Below are positions 22,854-32,101 of a stretch of DNA of 64,000 bases, piece by piece. The notes below the pieces were generated by a model. That model worked only from the letters and a program-made list of their open reading frames with translations, was not told where the DNA came from and made no database searches. The position numbers and the translations under genes are program-made. Position 1 is the first letter of the stretch. Every line of letters begins with the position of its first letter. The DNA comes from Streptomyces sp. NBC_01304 (lineage in GTDB: Bacteria; Actinomycetota; Actinomycetes; Streptomycetales; Streptomycetaceae): NCBI RefSeq assembly GCF_035975855.1, contig NZ_CP109055.1, forward strand, positions 868,001 through 932,000. The letters run 5' to 3'.

Positions 22854-23911
22854 CCGACCTCGCCAAGCCCCTGACCACCACCCCCGTACGAGCGGTGAGC
22901 GCGCCCGTCCGCAGGCGTCGGCGCGTCCTGCTGCTCGCGGTGATCGCGAGCGCGGCGCTGCTTGCCCTGTCGCTGATCTCGCTCACCAAGGGCCAGATGG
23001 ACATGGCCCCGTCCGTCGCCCTGCGCGGCCTGTTCGGATTCGGCGACCAGGGCGATGTGTTCGTGGTCCAGGAGTTCCGCGCGCCCCGCCTCGCGGCCGC
23101 ACTGATCGCCGGAGCCGGTCTCGGCGTGGCGGGCTCCGTCCTGCAGCGCCTGTTCCGCAATCCGCTGGCCTCACCGGATGTCATGGGCATCACCGGCGGC
23201 GCCTCCTTCGGGTCGGTCGTCCTGCTGGCCGCCGGCGCCTCGGCCTCGCTCATCCCCCTCGGCGCACTCGGCGGCGGACTGCTCGCCGCGCTGCTGCTCG
23301 GCGTCTTCGCCTGGCGCTCCGGCCTGACCGTGACCCGCCTGGTCCTGGTCGGCCTCGCCGTCCAGGCCGGCCTCGCCGCCGCGGTCAACCTCATGGTCGT
23401 GCGCTTCCCGGCCGAGCTCGCCGGCGCCGCCCTGCAATGGACGACCGGCTCCCTGTACGGGCGGACCTGGACCGAGGTGGGCGGCGCGGCCGCCGCCATG
23501 GCGCTGGCGCTGGTCGCCGTGTTCGTCCTGCACCGGCGCCTCGCGGTCCTCGACCTCGGCGACGAGTCCGCGGGCGCCCTCGGCATCAACGTCTCCGCCG
23601 CCCGGCTCCAACTGCTGCTCACCGCGATCACGTTGGCATCCCTGGCCGCGGCGCTGACCGGCCCGGTCGCCTTCGTGGCGCTCGCGGTGCCGCACCTGGT
23701 GCGCTTCGTCACCGGCCCGCCCACCGCCGCGACCACCGCGCTGACCTGCCTGGTGGGCGCCGTCCTGCTGCTCTCCTCCGACCTGGTGGTCCAGCACCTG
23801 CTGCCGGTCGAGGGGCTCCCCGTCGGAGTCGTCACCGCCACCCTCGGGGCCCCCTGGCTCCTTGTGCTGATGCTCCGTCAGAGCATGCCCGTCAACAGGA
23901 GCTCCGTATGA
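22850..23911 (+). CDS. FecCD-type siderophore ABC permease 2
   Basis: A 353-residue permease that pairs with permease 1 to form the membrane channel. Signatures: EFRAPRLAAALIAGAGLGVAG, LFRNPLASPDVMGITGGAS and VAFVALAVPHLVRFV, with about nine to ten membrane spans. The ATG at 22850 overlaps the previous stop by four bases. Its own stop TGA overlaps the ATG of a 12-codon mini-ORF created by a duplicated start region (see 23896-23948). Confidence 0.95.
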   Translation: MTDLAKPLTTTPVRAVSAPVRRRRRVLLLAVIASAALLALSLISLTKGQMDMAPSVALRGLFGFGDQGDVFVVQEFRAPRLAAALIAGAGLGVAGSVLQRLFRNPLASPDVMGITGGASFGSVVLLAAGASASLIPLGALGGGLLAALLLGVFAWRSGLTVTRLVLVGLAVQAGLAAAVNLMVVRFPAELAGAALQWTTGSLYGRTWTEVGGAAAAMALALVAVFVLHRRLAVLDLGDESAGALGINVSAARLQLLLTAITLASLAAALTGPVAFVALAVPHLVRFVTGPPTAATTALTCLVGAVLLLSSDLVVQHLLPVEGLPVGVVTATLGAPWLLVLMLRQSMPVNRSSV

Positions 23912-23948
23912 CCGTCCCGCAGTTCACCACCAGGAGCTCCGTATGACC
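23896..23948 (+). repeat. duplicated ribosome-site/start region
   Basis: CAGGAGCTCCGTATGACC is present exactly at 23896-23913 and 23931-23948, 35 bases apart. Each copy holds an AGGAG ribosome site plus an ATG overlapping a TGA stop. The first copy ends permease 2, the second starts the ATPase gene. Confidence 0.95.
23908..23946 (+). CDS. 12-codon mini-ORF between permease 2 and ATPase
   Basis: ATG at 23908 (overlapping the permease stop) to TGA at 23944-23946 (overlapping the ATPase ATG) encodes MTVPQFTTRSSV. It has its own AGGAG site and is framed by the 18-bp duplication, so ribosomes could step permease-mini-ORF-ATPase. The peptide has no recognisable function; it may act only as a coupling relay, or be an accident of the duplication. 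Confidence 0.4.
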   Translation: MTVPQFTTRSSV

Positions 23949-24803
23949 TCGAAGCAGCTCATCCCCGAGCAGGACGCCGCCCCCGAGGCTGCGGCGCAGC
24001 CCAACGAGCTGTCCACGCACGGCCTCGACCTGCGCTACGGCGACCGCGTCGTCGTCGGCGGCCTGGACCTGGTGCTCCCCGGCGGCAAGGTCACCGCCAT
24101 CGTCGGCCCCAACGCCTGTGGCAAGTCGACCCTGTTGCGCGGCCTGACCCGGCTGCTCGCCCCGGCCGGCGGCACCGTCGCCCTGGACGGCACCGACATC
24201 CACCGGCTGTCCGCCCGCTCGCTGGCCCGCCGCATGGGCCTGCTGCCCCAGCAGCCGGTCACCCCCGAGGCCATCACGGTGGAGGCGCTGGTCCGGCTCG
24301 GCCGCTACCCCCACCAGCGGCTGCTGAGCCCCTGGTCGGCCACCGACCAGGCCGCGGTCGAGGCGGCGCTGGCACGTACCGGCACCGCCGCCCTGCGCGA
24401 GCAGCCCGTGGACCAGCTCTCCGGCGGCCAGCGTCAGCGCGCCTGGATCGCGCTCGCCCTCGCCCAGGACACCGACCTGCTGCTGCTCGACGAGCCCACG
24501 ACCTTCCTGGACCTGCGCCACCAGCTCGATGTCCTCGATCTGGTCGCCGAGTTGCACTCCGAGGCCGGCCGCACCGTGGTGATGGTGCTGCACGACCTCG
24601 GGCAGGCCGCCCGCTACGCCGACCACCTCGTCGTCCTCAAGGACGGCGAACTGGCCGCGGCCGGCGCACCGCAGGACGTCCTGGACGCGGCGCTCGTCAA
24701 GTCCGTGTTCGACGTCGACTGCCGGGTGATCCCCGACCCGGAGACCGGCACCCCGCTGGTCGTCCCCAAGAGCAGGACGGCCCGGCAGAACCCCTCTGCC
24801 TGA
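23943..24803 (+). CDS. Siderophore ABC transporter ATPase (FecE/FepC type)
   Basis: A 286-residue cytoplasmic ATPase. Walker A is GPNACGKST (a Cys replaces the common Gly), Q-loop LLPQQPVTPE, signature LSGGQRQRAWIA, Walker B LLLLDEPTTFLD and H-loop VLHDLGQA. A 25-residue acidic extension precedes the nucleotide domain. ATG at 23943 lies in the second copy of the duplicated start region. It powers the FecCD channel encoded just upstream. Confidence 0.96.
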   Translation: MTSKQLIPEQDAAPEAAAQPNELSTHGLDLRYGDRVVVGGLDLVLPGGKVTAIVGPNACGKSTLLRGLTRLLAPAGGTVALDGTDIHRLSARSLARRMGLLPQQPVTPEAITVEALVRLGRYPHQRLLSPWSATDQAAVEAALARTGTAALREQPVDQLSGGQRQRAWIALALAQDTDLLLLDEPTTFLDLRHQLDVLDLVAELHSEAGRTVVMVLHDLGQAARYADHLVVLKDGELAAAGAPQDVLDAALVKSVFDVDCRVIPDPETGTPLVVPKSRTARQNPSA

Positions 24804-24859
24804 CCGCCCACCCCCCACGCACCTACCCCCACTCCGCTCGCCGACAAGAAAGAACCCTC

Positions 24860-25879
24860 ATGTCCACCAGAACCACCCCGCGCGGCCTGCGCCGCCTCGG
24901 CACCGCTCTCGCCGCCCTCGCCATCGGCGCCACCGCGCTGACCGGCTGCGGCGGCGACAAGGCCGACGACACCGGCGGCAAGGAGAACGCCGGCGCGACC
25001 GCCGGCGCCTTCCCGCGGACGATCAAGCACGCCATGGGCGAGACGGAGATCACCGCACAGCCCAAGAAGGTCGTCGTCCTTGACACCGGCGAGCTGGACT
25101 CGGTGACGATGCTCGGCATCAAGCCGGTCGGCGCGGTCTCCCCCCACTTCAAGACCGCCGGCGGCTTCCCCGAATACCTCGGCGACAAGGTCAAGGGCGC
25201 CAAGGACGTCGGCCCGCTGCTCGAGCCGAACCTGGAGCTGATCGCCTCCCTCAAGCCCGACCTGATCCTGTCCTCCAAGGTCCGCCACGAGAAGGTCTAC
25301 GACAAGCTCAAGGGCATCGCCCCCACCGTCTTCACCGAGACCACCGGCGGGCCGTGGAAGGAGAACCTCAAGGTCCACGCCAAGGCGCTGGGCCTGGAGA
25401 AGCAGGCCGACGACAGGCTGAAGGCGTACGAGGGCCGGGCCAAGGCCCTGGGTGAGGCCATCAAGAAGAAGTACGACGGCAAGATGCCGACCGCCTCCGT
25501 GGTCCGCTTCGTCGCCGGCCCCACCCGCCTCTACCAGAAGTCCGCCTACAGCGGCGTCGTGCTCGACGACATCGGCCTCGCGCGCCCGAAGTCGCAGTCC
25601 TCGACCGACCCCGAGGTCACGATGCTCGACGTCAGCCCCGAGCAGATCGACAAGGCCGAGGCCGACCTGGTCTTCGTGACGCTGGCCGACGAGCCGTCCA
25701 AGACCAAGCAGAAGGACGTCACGTCCAACCCGGTCTGGAAGTCCCTGAAGGCCGTCAAGAACGACAAGGTCTACACCGTCCCGGACGAGACGTGGATGTC
25801 CGGCATCGGCGTCCAGGCCGCCGAGCACATGCTCGAGGACGTCGCCAAGGCCACCGGCGTCGAGCTGCCCCAGCAGTAG
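24860..25879 (+). CDS. Siderophore-binding lipoprotein (FecB/FhuD type)
   Basis: A 339-residue surface lipoprotein: basic n-region, GTALAALAIGATALTGC with the lipid Cys at residue 30. The mature part is a class III (single long helix hinge) binding protein with two lobes: KVVVLDTGELDSVTMLGIKPVG, LIASLKPDLILSSK, and WKSLKAVKNDKVYTV near the end. It starts 57 bases after the ATPase stop and is followed by a terminator, closing the uptake operon. The mature protein is rich in Lys and Asp; a carboxylate-type ferric chelate would fit a basic pocket, but this is inference. Confidence 0.95.
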   Translation: MSTRTTPRGLRRLGTALAALAIGATALTGCGGDKADDTGGKENAGATAGAFPRTIKHAMGETEITAQPKKVVVLDTGELDSVTMLGIKPVGAVSPHFKTAGGFPEYLGDKVKGAKDVGPLLEPNLELIASLKPDLILSSKVRHEKVYDKLKGIAPTVFTETTGGPWKENLKVHAKALGLEKQADDRLKAYEGRAKALGEAIKKKYDGKMPTASVVRFVAGPTRLYQKSAYSGVVLDDIGLARPKSQSSTDPEVTMLDVSPEQIDKAEADLVFVTLADEPSKTKQKDVTSNPVWKSLKAVKNDKVYTVPDETWMSGIGVQAAEHMLEDVAKATGVELPQQ

Positions 25880-25888
25880 CTCCGCCAC

Positions 25889-25926
25889 GGGGCCGGGCCG
25901 CGACTCCCCCGACGCGGCCCGGCCCC
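25889..25926 (+). terminator. 14-bp hairpin after uptake operon
   Basis: Perfect 14-bp arms (25889-25902, 25913-25926) with a 10-base loop, ten bases after the binding-protein stop. It separates the uptake genes from the biosynthesis genes, although some read-through is likely because no second iron box is visible before 26005. Confidence 0.75.
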
Positions 25927-26004
25927 GTCCGCTCTGCCGCCGCACCAGCGCGCTCCCGCAACATCACCCTCGCCCGCTCCCCCGATCCGGAAGGGGTTCA
26001 GCCC

Positions 26005-27213
26005 ATGCGGCTGTACCTGCTCGCACTCAACCCCACCGACTCGGTGACCGAAGGCTTCCTGCCCGCCGCCGCGCGGCTCGGCCTCGACGTCACCCTGCTC
26101 ACCGACCAACCCGGCCTGCACCAACGGGCGTACCGGGATCTCGACTGTGCGAGAAGCGTCGAGATCCTGGAGTGCGACGTCCGCGACTTCCGCGCGGTCA
26201 TCACCCGGATCGCCACGCACCACCGCGCCGACGCCGTCTTCACCAACAGCGACCATCTGCAGACCCAGGCCGCCCTGGCCGCCGACTACTTCGGCCTGCC
26301 CGGCAAGGACTGGCGCGCCGCGCTGCGCGCCAAGGACAAGGCCCACATGCGCCGCCACCTCGCCGCCGAGGGCGTCGACACGGTCTGGTCGACCGAACTG
26401 CCCGCCGGCCGCTCCCCTGCCTCGCTCGCCGAACTCCCCGTGCCCTACCCGTGCGTGGTCAAGCCCCGCGAGGGCGTGGCCAGCGAGGACGTCGTCCTGG
26501 TCGACGACCTCGAGGACCTGCAGCTGCAGTGCAAGCAGATCCAGGCGCGGCGCCCCGAGGCCGCCCTCGTCGTCGAGGAGTACCTGCCCGGCGAGCTGTA
26601 CACGCTGGAGACGCTCGGCGACCACGACCGGCGCCACGTCCTCGGCGGCTTCCACACCGAGATCTCCGCTCCCCCGATCTTCATCGAGGAGCGTCTGACG
26701 TTCGTCCCCGCGCACCCCGAGCCGATCACCGTGCAGGTCCTGGCCCAACTCGACGCCCTGGGCGTCGGCTTCGGCGCCTGCCACACCGAGTTCGTGGTGC
26801 ACGAGGGCCGCGCCCGCATCATCGAGGTCAACTACCGGGCCATCGGCGACCAGTGCGACCTGCTGCTCGCGCAGCTCCTGGACATCCCGCTGTTCGACCA
26901 CATCCTGCGTACGCATCTGGGCGAGCCGCTGCCCGAGCGGCTCGACGCGCGCACCGACGGCCGGGCCCGCCTGGACTACCCCTGCGCCGAGCGCGCCGGC
27001 ACCCTCACCGAGGCACCGGGGGCGTGCGATCTGACCGTGGACGGCGTGCAGTTGACCTATCGGCCGCTGCGTACGGTCGGTGAACGGCACGAGGTGCACC
27101 GCACCAACCGGGACTACCTGGGCGTGTTGCGGGCCACCGGCACCGACCAGCCGACGGTGGACCGGGTCGTGGCGGACTTCCTCGCCGCCCAGCGCTGGGA
27201 GATCACCTCATGA
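26005..27213 (+). CDS. ATP-grasp ligase of the siderophore locus
   Basis: A 402-residue cytoplasmic ATP-grasp enzyme, which forms amide or peptide bonds through an acyl phosphate. An N-terminal Rossmann-like domain (LYLLALNPTDSVTEGFLPAA) is followed by the ATP-grasp fold: KPREGVASEDVVLVDD, LVVEEYLPGELYTLE and the metal-binding RIIEVNYRAIGD. ATG at 26005 has AAGGGG ten bases upstream. The end overlaps the first IucA/IucC gene by ATGA, so it belongs to the biosynthetic operon. Likely role: join an amino acid to a carboxylate building block or to the intermediate made by the two synthetases. This gene is not part of the classic staphyloferrin or aerobactin pathways. Confidence 0.88.
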   Translation: MRLYLLALNPTDSVTEGFLPAAARLGLDVTLLTDQPGLHQRAYRDLDCARSVEILECDVRDFRAVITRIATHHRADAVFTNSDHLQTQAALAADYFGLPGKDWRAALRAKDKAHMRRHLAAEGVDTVWSTELPAGRSPASLAELPVPYPCVVKPREGVASEDVVLVDDLEDLQLQCKQIQARRPEAALVVEEYLPGELYTLETLGDHDRRHVLGGFHTEISAPPIFIEERLTFVPAHPEPITVQVLAQLDALGVGFGACHTEFVVHEGRARIIEVNYRAIGDQCDLLLAQLLDIPLFDHILRTHLGEPLPERLDARTDGRARLDYPCAERAGTLTEAPGACDLTVDGVQLTYRPLRTVGERHEVHRTNRDYLGVLRATGTDQPTVDRVVADFLAAQRWEITS

Positions 27214-29039
27214 CGGCCCCGGCCACGCTCGGGAAGGTGGCCGCTCCCCGCACCGCACCGGACGACGCCGACCCGGCCGGTGCGGTCGCCGGAGACGACA
27301 CGGCCGAGGCCGATCTGGTCCTGCGGGTGCTCAGCGCGCTGCTGCGCGAGGACGTCGTGGGCCTGCGCACCCGTAGCGACAAGGTGCGGCTCGACGACGG
27401 TGACTGGTTGCGGCTGACCGCCCACGAGGGCACCGCGCTGCTGCTGCCGGTCGTCGACGACGGCTTCCAGAGCGAGTACGCGGCCCGCCTGCCCCTGCTG
27501 CACCACGAGCCGACCGGGACCCGACTCACCGATCTGGACGCCATCCTGGCCGCGCTGAGCACACTGGCCGAACCGGTCGACCGCGGCGGCTTCGACGCCT
27601 TCGCCGAGGAGTGCCGCCAGACCCTGGCCACCATGCGCCTGCACCAGCGGGTGCACGCCGAGGTCACCGCCGAGCTGACCACCCGACACGGCGGAGACCC
27701 GGCCGCCTGGACGGGGCTTGCCCGTTCACTGGCGTACGACACCCTCGCGGCCCATCTCGACCACCCGGTCTACCCGACGGCCCGCGGCCGCTCCGGCCTG
27801 AGCGACGACCAACTGCGGGCCTACGCGCCCGAGTTCCATCCCCGCTTCCAGCTGCGCTGGCTGGCCCTGCCGAAGGATGCCCTCACCCTGCCGGGCCTCG
27901 ACCGGGACCGGCCCGCCTTCTGGCCCTCTCCCGCCGACCTCGGCCTGCCCCACCTGGAGGCCACCCATCTGGCCTTCCCGGTGCACCCCCTGAGCGTCGG
28001 AGCGCCCCTCGACGACGCCCTGCGCGCGGCGGGTCTCGACGACCGGGCGGTGCTCGCCGAGCAGCCCTACCTGGTGGTCGTGCCGACCCTGTCCATGCGC
28101 ACCGTCGCACTGGCCCAGGACCCCGCCGTCCACCTCAAACTGCCCCTCGCCACAGCCACGTTGGGGCTGCGCAACCGCCGCACCATCAAGCCCGGCACCC
28201 TCGTCGACGGCGCCGCGGGCCAGCGCCTGATCGAGACGGTCGTCGCCCGCGAACCCCGCTTCCACGGCGTGGTCCTGCACGCCGACGAGACCCGCTACGC
28301 CCACGCGGGCCACGAACTGCTCGCCGCCCTGCTGCGCACCTACCCCGCCGGTCTCGACGACGCGGTGGTGCTGCCGATGGCCGCGCTGCTCAGCCGGGCC
28401 CCCGGCGACCGGCTGCTGATCGACCACCTCGCCGACCGCTTCTACGCGGGCGACCCGGTCCGCCTCCTGGACGCCTGCCTGACCCTGCTGTTCGACTGGC
28501 AGACCACCCTCTTCGGCTACGGCATCGCCCTCGAGTCCCACCAGCAGAACATCTCCCTCGTCCTGGACGAGCACGAGGGCGGCACCCGGATGCGGCTGCT
28601 GCTCAAGGACAACGACGGGCCGCGCATCAACACCGTCCGGCTCAAGGCCGCCCTCGGCGACGACGCCCCCGGCGTGGACGTCTTCGACGACGCACGGACC
28701 TTCAGCGACACCGACGAAGCCGCGGTCGCCCTGTTCACCACCATCACCGTCCATCTGTGCGCGGGCGCCTACGCGTTCGGCCTCGCCGGGCACGGGCGCG
28801 CCCCGCTGGACCGGCTGCTCGGCCTCGTGCGCGACCGTCTCGCCGAGGCCGTCGCCCGCCTGGGCACCGGTCCGGGCGAGCCCGGCAGCGTACTCCTTGA
28901 AGAAGTCCTCCAGGCCGACCGGCTGCCCGTCAAGGCGATGGTCACCGCGGGCACCCTGCTCAGCAAGGAGCGCTCGGGGGCGGCCGACATCAACAAGCAC
29001 TACACCACCGGCCCCAACTACCTGCTGCGCGGAGTGTGA
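27210..29039 (+). CDS. IucA/IucC-family (NIS) siderophore synthetase A
   Basis: A 609-residue NRPS-independent siderophore synthetase that activates a carboxylate as adenylate and condenses it with an amine or alcohol. Visible family segments: HPLSVGAPLDDAL in the N-domain, LKLPLATATLGLRNRRTI with the ATP-contacting Ser/Thr-Arg pattern, ALESHQQNISLVLDE, and LLLKDNDGPRI in the C-terminal FhuF-like half. The KDNDG form differs from the RDxEG form of the second synthetase in this operon, so the two probably act on different substrates. It overlaps the ATP-grasp gene by four bases and ends six bases before the exporter gene. Confidence 0.94.
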   Translation: MTAPATLGKVAAPRTAPDDADPAGAVAGDDTAEADLVLRVLSALLREDVVGLRTRSDKVRLDDGDWLRLTAHEGTALLLPVVDDGFQSEYAARLPLLHHEPTGTRLTDLDAILAALSTLAEPVDRGGFDAFAEECRQTLATMRLHQRVHAEVTAELTTRHGGDPAAWTGLARSLAYDTLAAHLDHPVYPTARGRSGLSDDQLRAYAPEFHPRFQLRWLALPKDALTLPGLDRDRPAFWPSPADLGLPHLEATHLAFPVHPLSVGAPLDDALRAAGLDDRAVLAEQPYLVVVPTLSMRTVALAQDPAVHLKLPLATATLGLRNRRTIKPGTLVDGAAGQRLIETVVAREPRFHGVVLHADETRYAHAGHELLAALLRTYPAGLDDAVVLPMAALLSRAPGDRLLIDHLADRFYAGDPVRLLDACLTLLFDWQTTLFGYGIALESHQQNISLVLDEHEGGTRMRLLLKDNDGPRINTVRLKAALGDDAPGVDVFDDARTFSDTDEAAVALFTTITVHLCAGAYAFGLAGHGRAPLDRLLGLVRDRLAEAVARLGTGPGEPGSVLLEEVLQADRLPVKAMVTAGTLLSKERSGAADINKHYTTGPNYLLRGV

Positions 29040-29045
29040 TCGGCC

Positions 29046-30323
29046 ATGACGACGACCATGCCCCCCGTCCGGTCCACCGCGCCCGGCGCCGACGAGAAGC
29101 CTGCCTTCGGTCGCCGCCAGGTGCATGCCGTGGCCGCCTGCTACTTCGTGGCGTCGTTCGCCGCGCTGGGGCTGCCGCCCTATCTCACCGCGATCCTGCC
29201 GGAGTTGGGCGACGAGGCCGCGCGCTGGGCGGGGCTGCTCTATGTCGTGCCGACCGTGTTCGGGGCGCTCGGCGCTCCGCTGTGGGGGCGCCTGGCCGAC
29301 CGGTTCGGCCGCAAGCGGCTGCTGCTGCGGGCCCAACTGGGCCTGGCCGTCTCGTTCCTGCTCGCCGGGTGGGCCGATTCGCTGGCCACGTTCACCGCGG
29401 CGCTGGTCCTGCAGGGGATCCTGGGCGGCACGTTCGCCGCGTCCAACGGCTATCTGGCCGCCGCGCTCGACGGCCCGGGCCTGTCCAAGGCGCTCACCTT
29501 GATGCAGGGCAGCGCGCGAGCCGCCCTGGTCTTCGCGCCGATCGTGGTCGGCTCGCTGTCGCCGTGGATGTCCCCGCACCGCCAGTACGCCCTGCTCGCC
29601 GTGCTGCCGCTGGCCGCGGCGGTGATGCTGTACGCGCTGCCGGAGCCCGGCACGGAACGTACCGCCAAGGACAGCGGATCCGAGCCGGCCGGCGAGGGAT
29701 CCGAGTCGGCAGGCTGCCTCCCGTCGGCGGGCGTGGCCAGGACGCCGCTGACGGCGCTCTACACCTTCGAGTTCGCCTTCGTGTTCTCGACCGTCATCTC
29801 CTTCCCGTATCTGATCTCGCTGATCGAGGAGCGAATACCGGGCACCTCGCCGGCCGTGTCCGGTGTGCTGTTCGCGCTGCCCCACCTCTTCTACCTGCTG
29901 TTCGCGATGAAGGTGCACGCCCGTTTCACGGACCGCCCGAGACTGGGCATCGGCCTCGGCTTCGGCTTCATCGCGCTGGGCCTGGCCGGTCACGGCGTCG
30001 CCGACTCGCTCGCCGCGTTCACCGTCGTGCGCGTGCTGCTCGGCGCGGGCCTGACCCTGGGCCTGGTCTGCCTGTCCGTGCTGGCCGCCGACTGCGCCAA
30101 GGGCCGACCACCCGGTGGCATGTTCGGCTCGCTGGAGTTCGTCTCCAAGGGCGGTGCCGTCGCCGCCGGCCTGGCCGCCGCGGCCGGCAACAGCCTGCTC
30201 GGCCCCACCGCCCCCGTGCTGATCGGCACCGCCGTCGCCCTGGGCACGGCCGCCGTCGTCGCCCTCCGTTCCCTGTTTCACGGCCCGATCCCCCGATCGC
30301 CCCGCATCCGATGGAGCCGTTGA
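29046..30323 (+). CDS. MFS exporter, probable siderophore efflux
   Basis: A 425-residue transporter with about 12 hydrophobic spans. The loop 2-3 motif is GRLADRFGRKRLLL. A hydrophilic central loop (ERTAKDSGSEPAGEGSES, about 205-225) splits it into two six-helix halves. It sits between the two synthetase genes and its stop overlaps the start of the second (TGATG), as in staphyloferrin-type operons where the exporter is embedded among the synthetases. Export of the apo-siderophore is therefore likely. Confidence 0.93.
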   Translation: MTTTMPPVRSTAPGADEKPAFGRRQVHAVAACYFVASFAALGLPPYLTAILPELGDEAARWAGLLYVVPTVFGALGAPLWGRLADRFGRKRLLLRAQLGLAVSFLLAGWADSLATFTAALVLQGILGGTFAASNGYLAAALDGPGLSKALTLMQGSARAALVFAPIVVGSLSPWMSPHRQYALLAVLPLAAAVMLYALPEPGTERTAKDSGSEPAGEGSESAGCLPSAGVARTPLTALYTFEFAFVFSTVISFPYLISLIEERIPGTSPAVSGVLFALPHLFYLLFAMKVHARFTDRPRLGIGLGFGFIALGLAGHGVADSLAAFTVVRVLLGAGLTLGLVCLSVLAADCAKGRPPGGMFGSLEFVSKGGAVAAGLAAAAGNSLLGPTAPVLIGTAVALGTAAVVALRSLFHGPIPRSPRIRWSR

Positions 30324-32101
30324 TGTCGCTGCCCACGGGCACCGTCCCCGCTCGTCCCACCGCCCCCACCGAACTCCCCACCGCCGATGAGGCCGTGGCG
30401 CACACCCTGCTCAACTGTCTGCTGCGCGAGGTGTCCGGGCCCGAGCACCAGACCGCCGTCGTCGACGGCCATCTGCTGCTTCGCCTGCCCCGGGCCGGCG
30501 TCCTGCTGCGCGCCGCCCTGCGCCGCACCTCACTGCTCGGCGCGCACCGCTTCACCGGCCCCGTGTACGTGCAGCGCGACGGCGAGTGGGCCGAGGCGGA
30601 CTGGCAGCTGCTCGCCCAGTACACCCAGGCCGAGTTGGAGCGGCGGACCGGGGTGCGCAACGAGGAGTTCCTGGAGCAGCTCGCCTCCAGCCATCAGGGC
30701 GTACGTTCCGCGCTGACCGCCAAGTCGGCCGCCGGACGGGCCACTTCGGCAGGGACGGCCGCGGACGGCGGCCGGCTGGCGACGTATCTCGCCTCCGAGC
30801 AGTCACTGCTGTTCGGCCACCGCTTCCACCCGACCCCCAAGGCCCGCAGCGGCGAGTCCGCCGACTGGGGCAAGTACGCTCCCGAGGCGGGCGCCGCCTT
30901 CCCGCTGCGGCTGTTCGCCGTACGCGAGCACCTGATCGCCGAGGAGACGGCGGAGCCGGGCGCCACCGCCGCGCTCGACCGACTGCACCCCGACGTGCCG
31001 GACGGCTACAAGCTGCTGCCGGCCCACCCCTGGCAGCTGTCCCTGCTCCAGGACCACCCGGGCTTCCAGGCCGCACTCGCCCGAGGCGATGTGCTCGACC
31101 TGGGCACGACCAAGGCGCCGTTCGCCGCCACGGCGTCCGTGCGCACCTTGTACGACGGCGATACGTTCCTGAAGTTCAGCCTGAACGTGCGCATCACCAA
31201 CTGCCTGCGCAAGAACGCCAGTTACGAGCTGACCGGCGCCGTCGCCCTGACCCGTCTCCTCGACGGCGCCCTGACCGATCTCGCCGCCCGCTTCCCCGGC
31301 AGCGCGATGCTGCGTGAGCCCGCCTACCGCAGCCTCGCCCTGCCCGGCCCGGACGGGCGCCCTGATGTGGCCCTGCTCGAAGGCTTCGGTGTGATCGTCC
31401 GCGAGGGCCTGTCGCGACAGCTGCTGCCGGGCACCACGCCGCTGCTCGCGGGCGCGGTCGCCGACGAGTACCCCACCGGGCCGGGCCACCTCGCCCGACT
31501 CCTGGAGGGCGCGGGCCCCGAGCGGGCCCTCGCCTGGTGGCGGGCGTACCTGAAGCTCCTCGTCCCACCGGTACTGGCCGCGTACTTCGAGCACGGCCTG
31601 GTCCTCGAACCGCATCTGCAGAACGTCGTCGTCTGTGTCGACGGCGACGGCATGCCCGCGCAGGTCCTCTTCCGCGACCTGGAGGGCACCAAGCTGCTGC
31701 CCGAGCACCACGCCGACACGCTCGCCGCCCTGCCGCCCGAGGTGGCCCGGCCCATGACGTACGACGCCCAGCGCGGCTGGGACCGCGTCGTGTACTGCCT
31801 GCTCGTCAACCACGTCGCCGAGATGCTGGCGGCCCTCGCCGACCAGCACCCCGAGACCGAGGCCGCCCTGTGGGCCGAGGTCCGCGCCGTCATCCAGGGC
31901 TACGCCGACGGCCACGACGCCTGCCCGCCCCGCCTCGCCGCACTCCTGGCCGGCGTACCCCTGCCCGCCAAGGCCAACCTGCTGACCCGCTGGGAGCGCA
32001 AGGCCGACCGGGCGGCCGGCTATGTCCATCTCCCCTCCCCGCTCGCCGAGGATGTCCTGTCCGGCGCGAGCAGCACCGACACCCCCTGGAGCGCCCGATG
32101 A
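30323..32101 (+). CDS. IucA/IucC-family (NIS) siderophore synthetase B
   Basis: A 592-residue NIS synthetase. Start ATG at 30323 overlaps the exporter stop (TGATG) and has GGAG just before it; an in-frame ATG at 30311 is the alternative. Segments: HRFHPTPKARSGES, LPAHPWQLSLL, KFSLNVRITNCLRKN, GLVLEPHLQNVVVCVDGDG and LFRDLEGTKLL, all canonical for the family. The N-terminal phosphate-contacting KARSG and the C-terminal RDLEG support an active enzyme. Its stop overlaps the decarboxylase start (ATGA). Confidence 0.95.
   Translation: MSLPTGTVPARPTAPTELPTADEAVAHTLLNCLLREVSGPEHQTAVVDGHLLLRLPRAGVLLRAALRRTSLLGAHRFTGPVYVQRDGEWAEADWQLLAQYTQAELERRTGVRNEEFLEQLASSHQGVRSALTAKSAAGRATSAGTAADGGRLATYLASEQSLLFGHRFHPTPKARSGESADWGKYAPEAGAAFPLRLFAVREHLIAEETAEPGATAALDRLHPDVPDGYKLLPAHPWQLSLLQDHPGFQAALARGDVLDLGTTKAPFAATASVRTLYDGDTFLKFSLNVRITNCLRKNASYELTGAVALTRLLDGALTDLAARFPGSAMLREPAYRSLALPGPDGRPDVALLEGFGVIVREGLSRQLLPGTTPLLAGAVADEYPTGPGHLARLLEGAGPERALAWWRAYLKLLVPPVLAAYFEHGLVLEPHLQNVVVCVDGDGMPAQVLFRDLEGTKLLPEHHADTLAALPPEVARPMTYDAQRGWDRVVYCLLVNHVAEMLAALADQHPETEAALWAEVRAVIQGYADGHDACPPRLAALLAGVPLPAKANLLTRWERKADRAAGYVHLPSPLAEDVLSGASSTDTPWSAR

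Noticed and set aside
22128..24818. Minus-strand frames opposite the permeases and ATPase
   Set aside because: Walker, signature and permease motifs lie in the plus frames; the minus frames have no motifs.
27726..30281. A minus-strand open frame of about 850 codons across the siderophore synthetase and exporter
   Set aside because: Gln/Gly/Arg-rich shadow crossing two real genes; no start signal.
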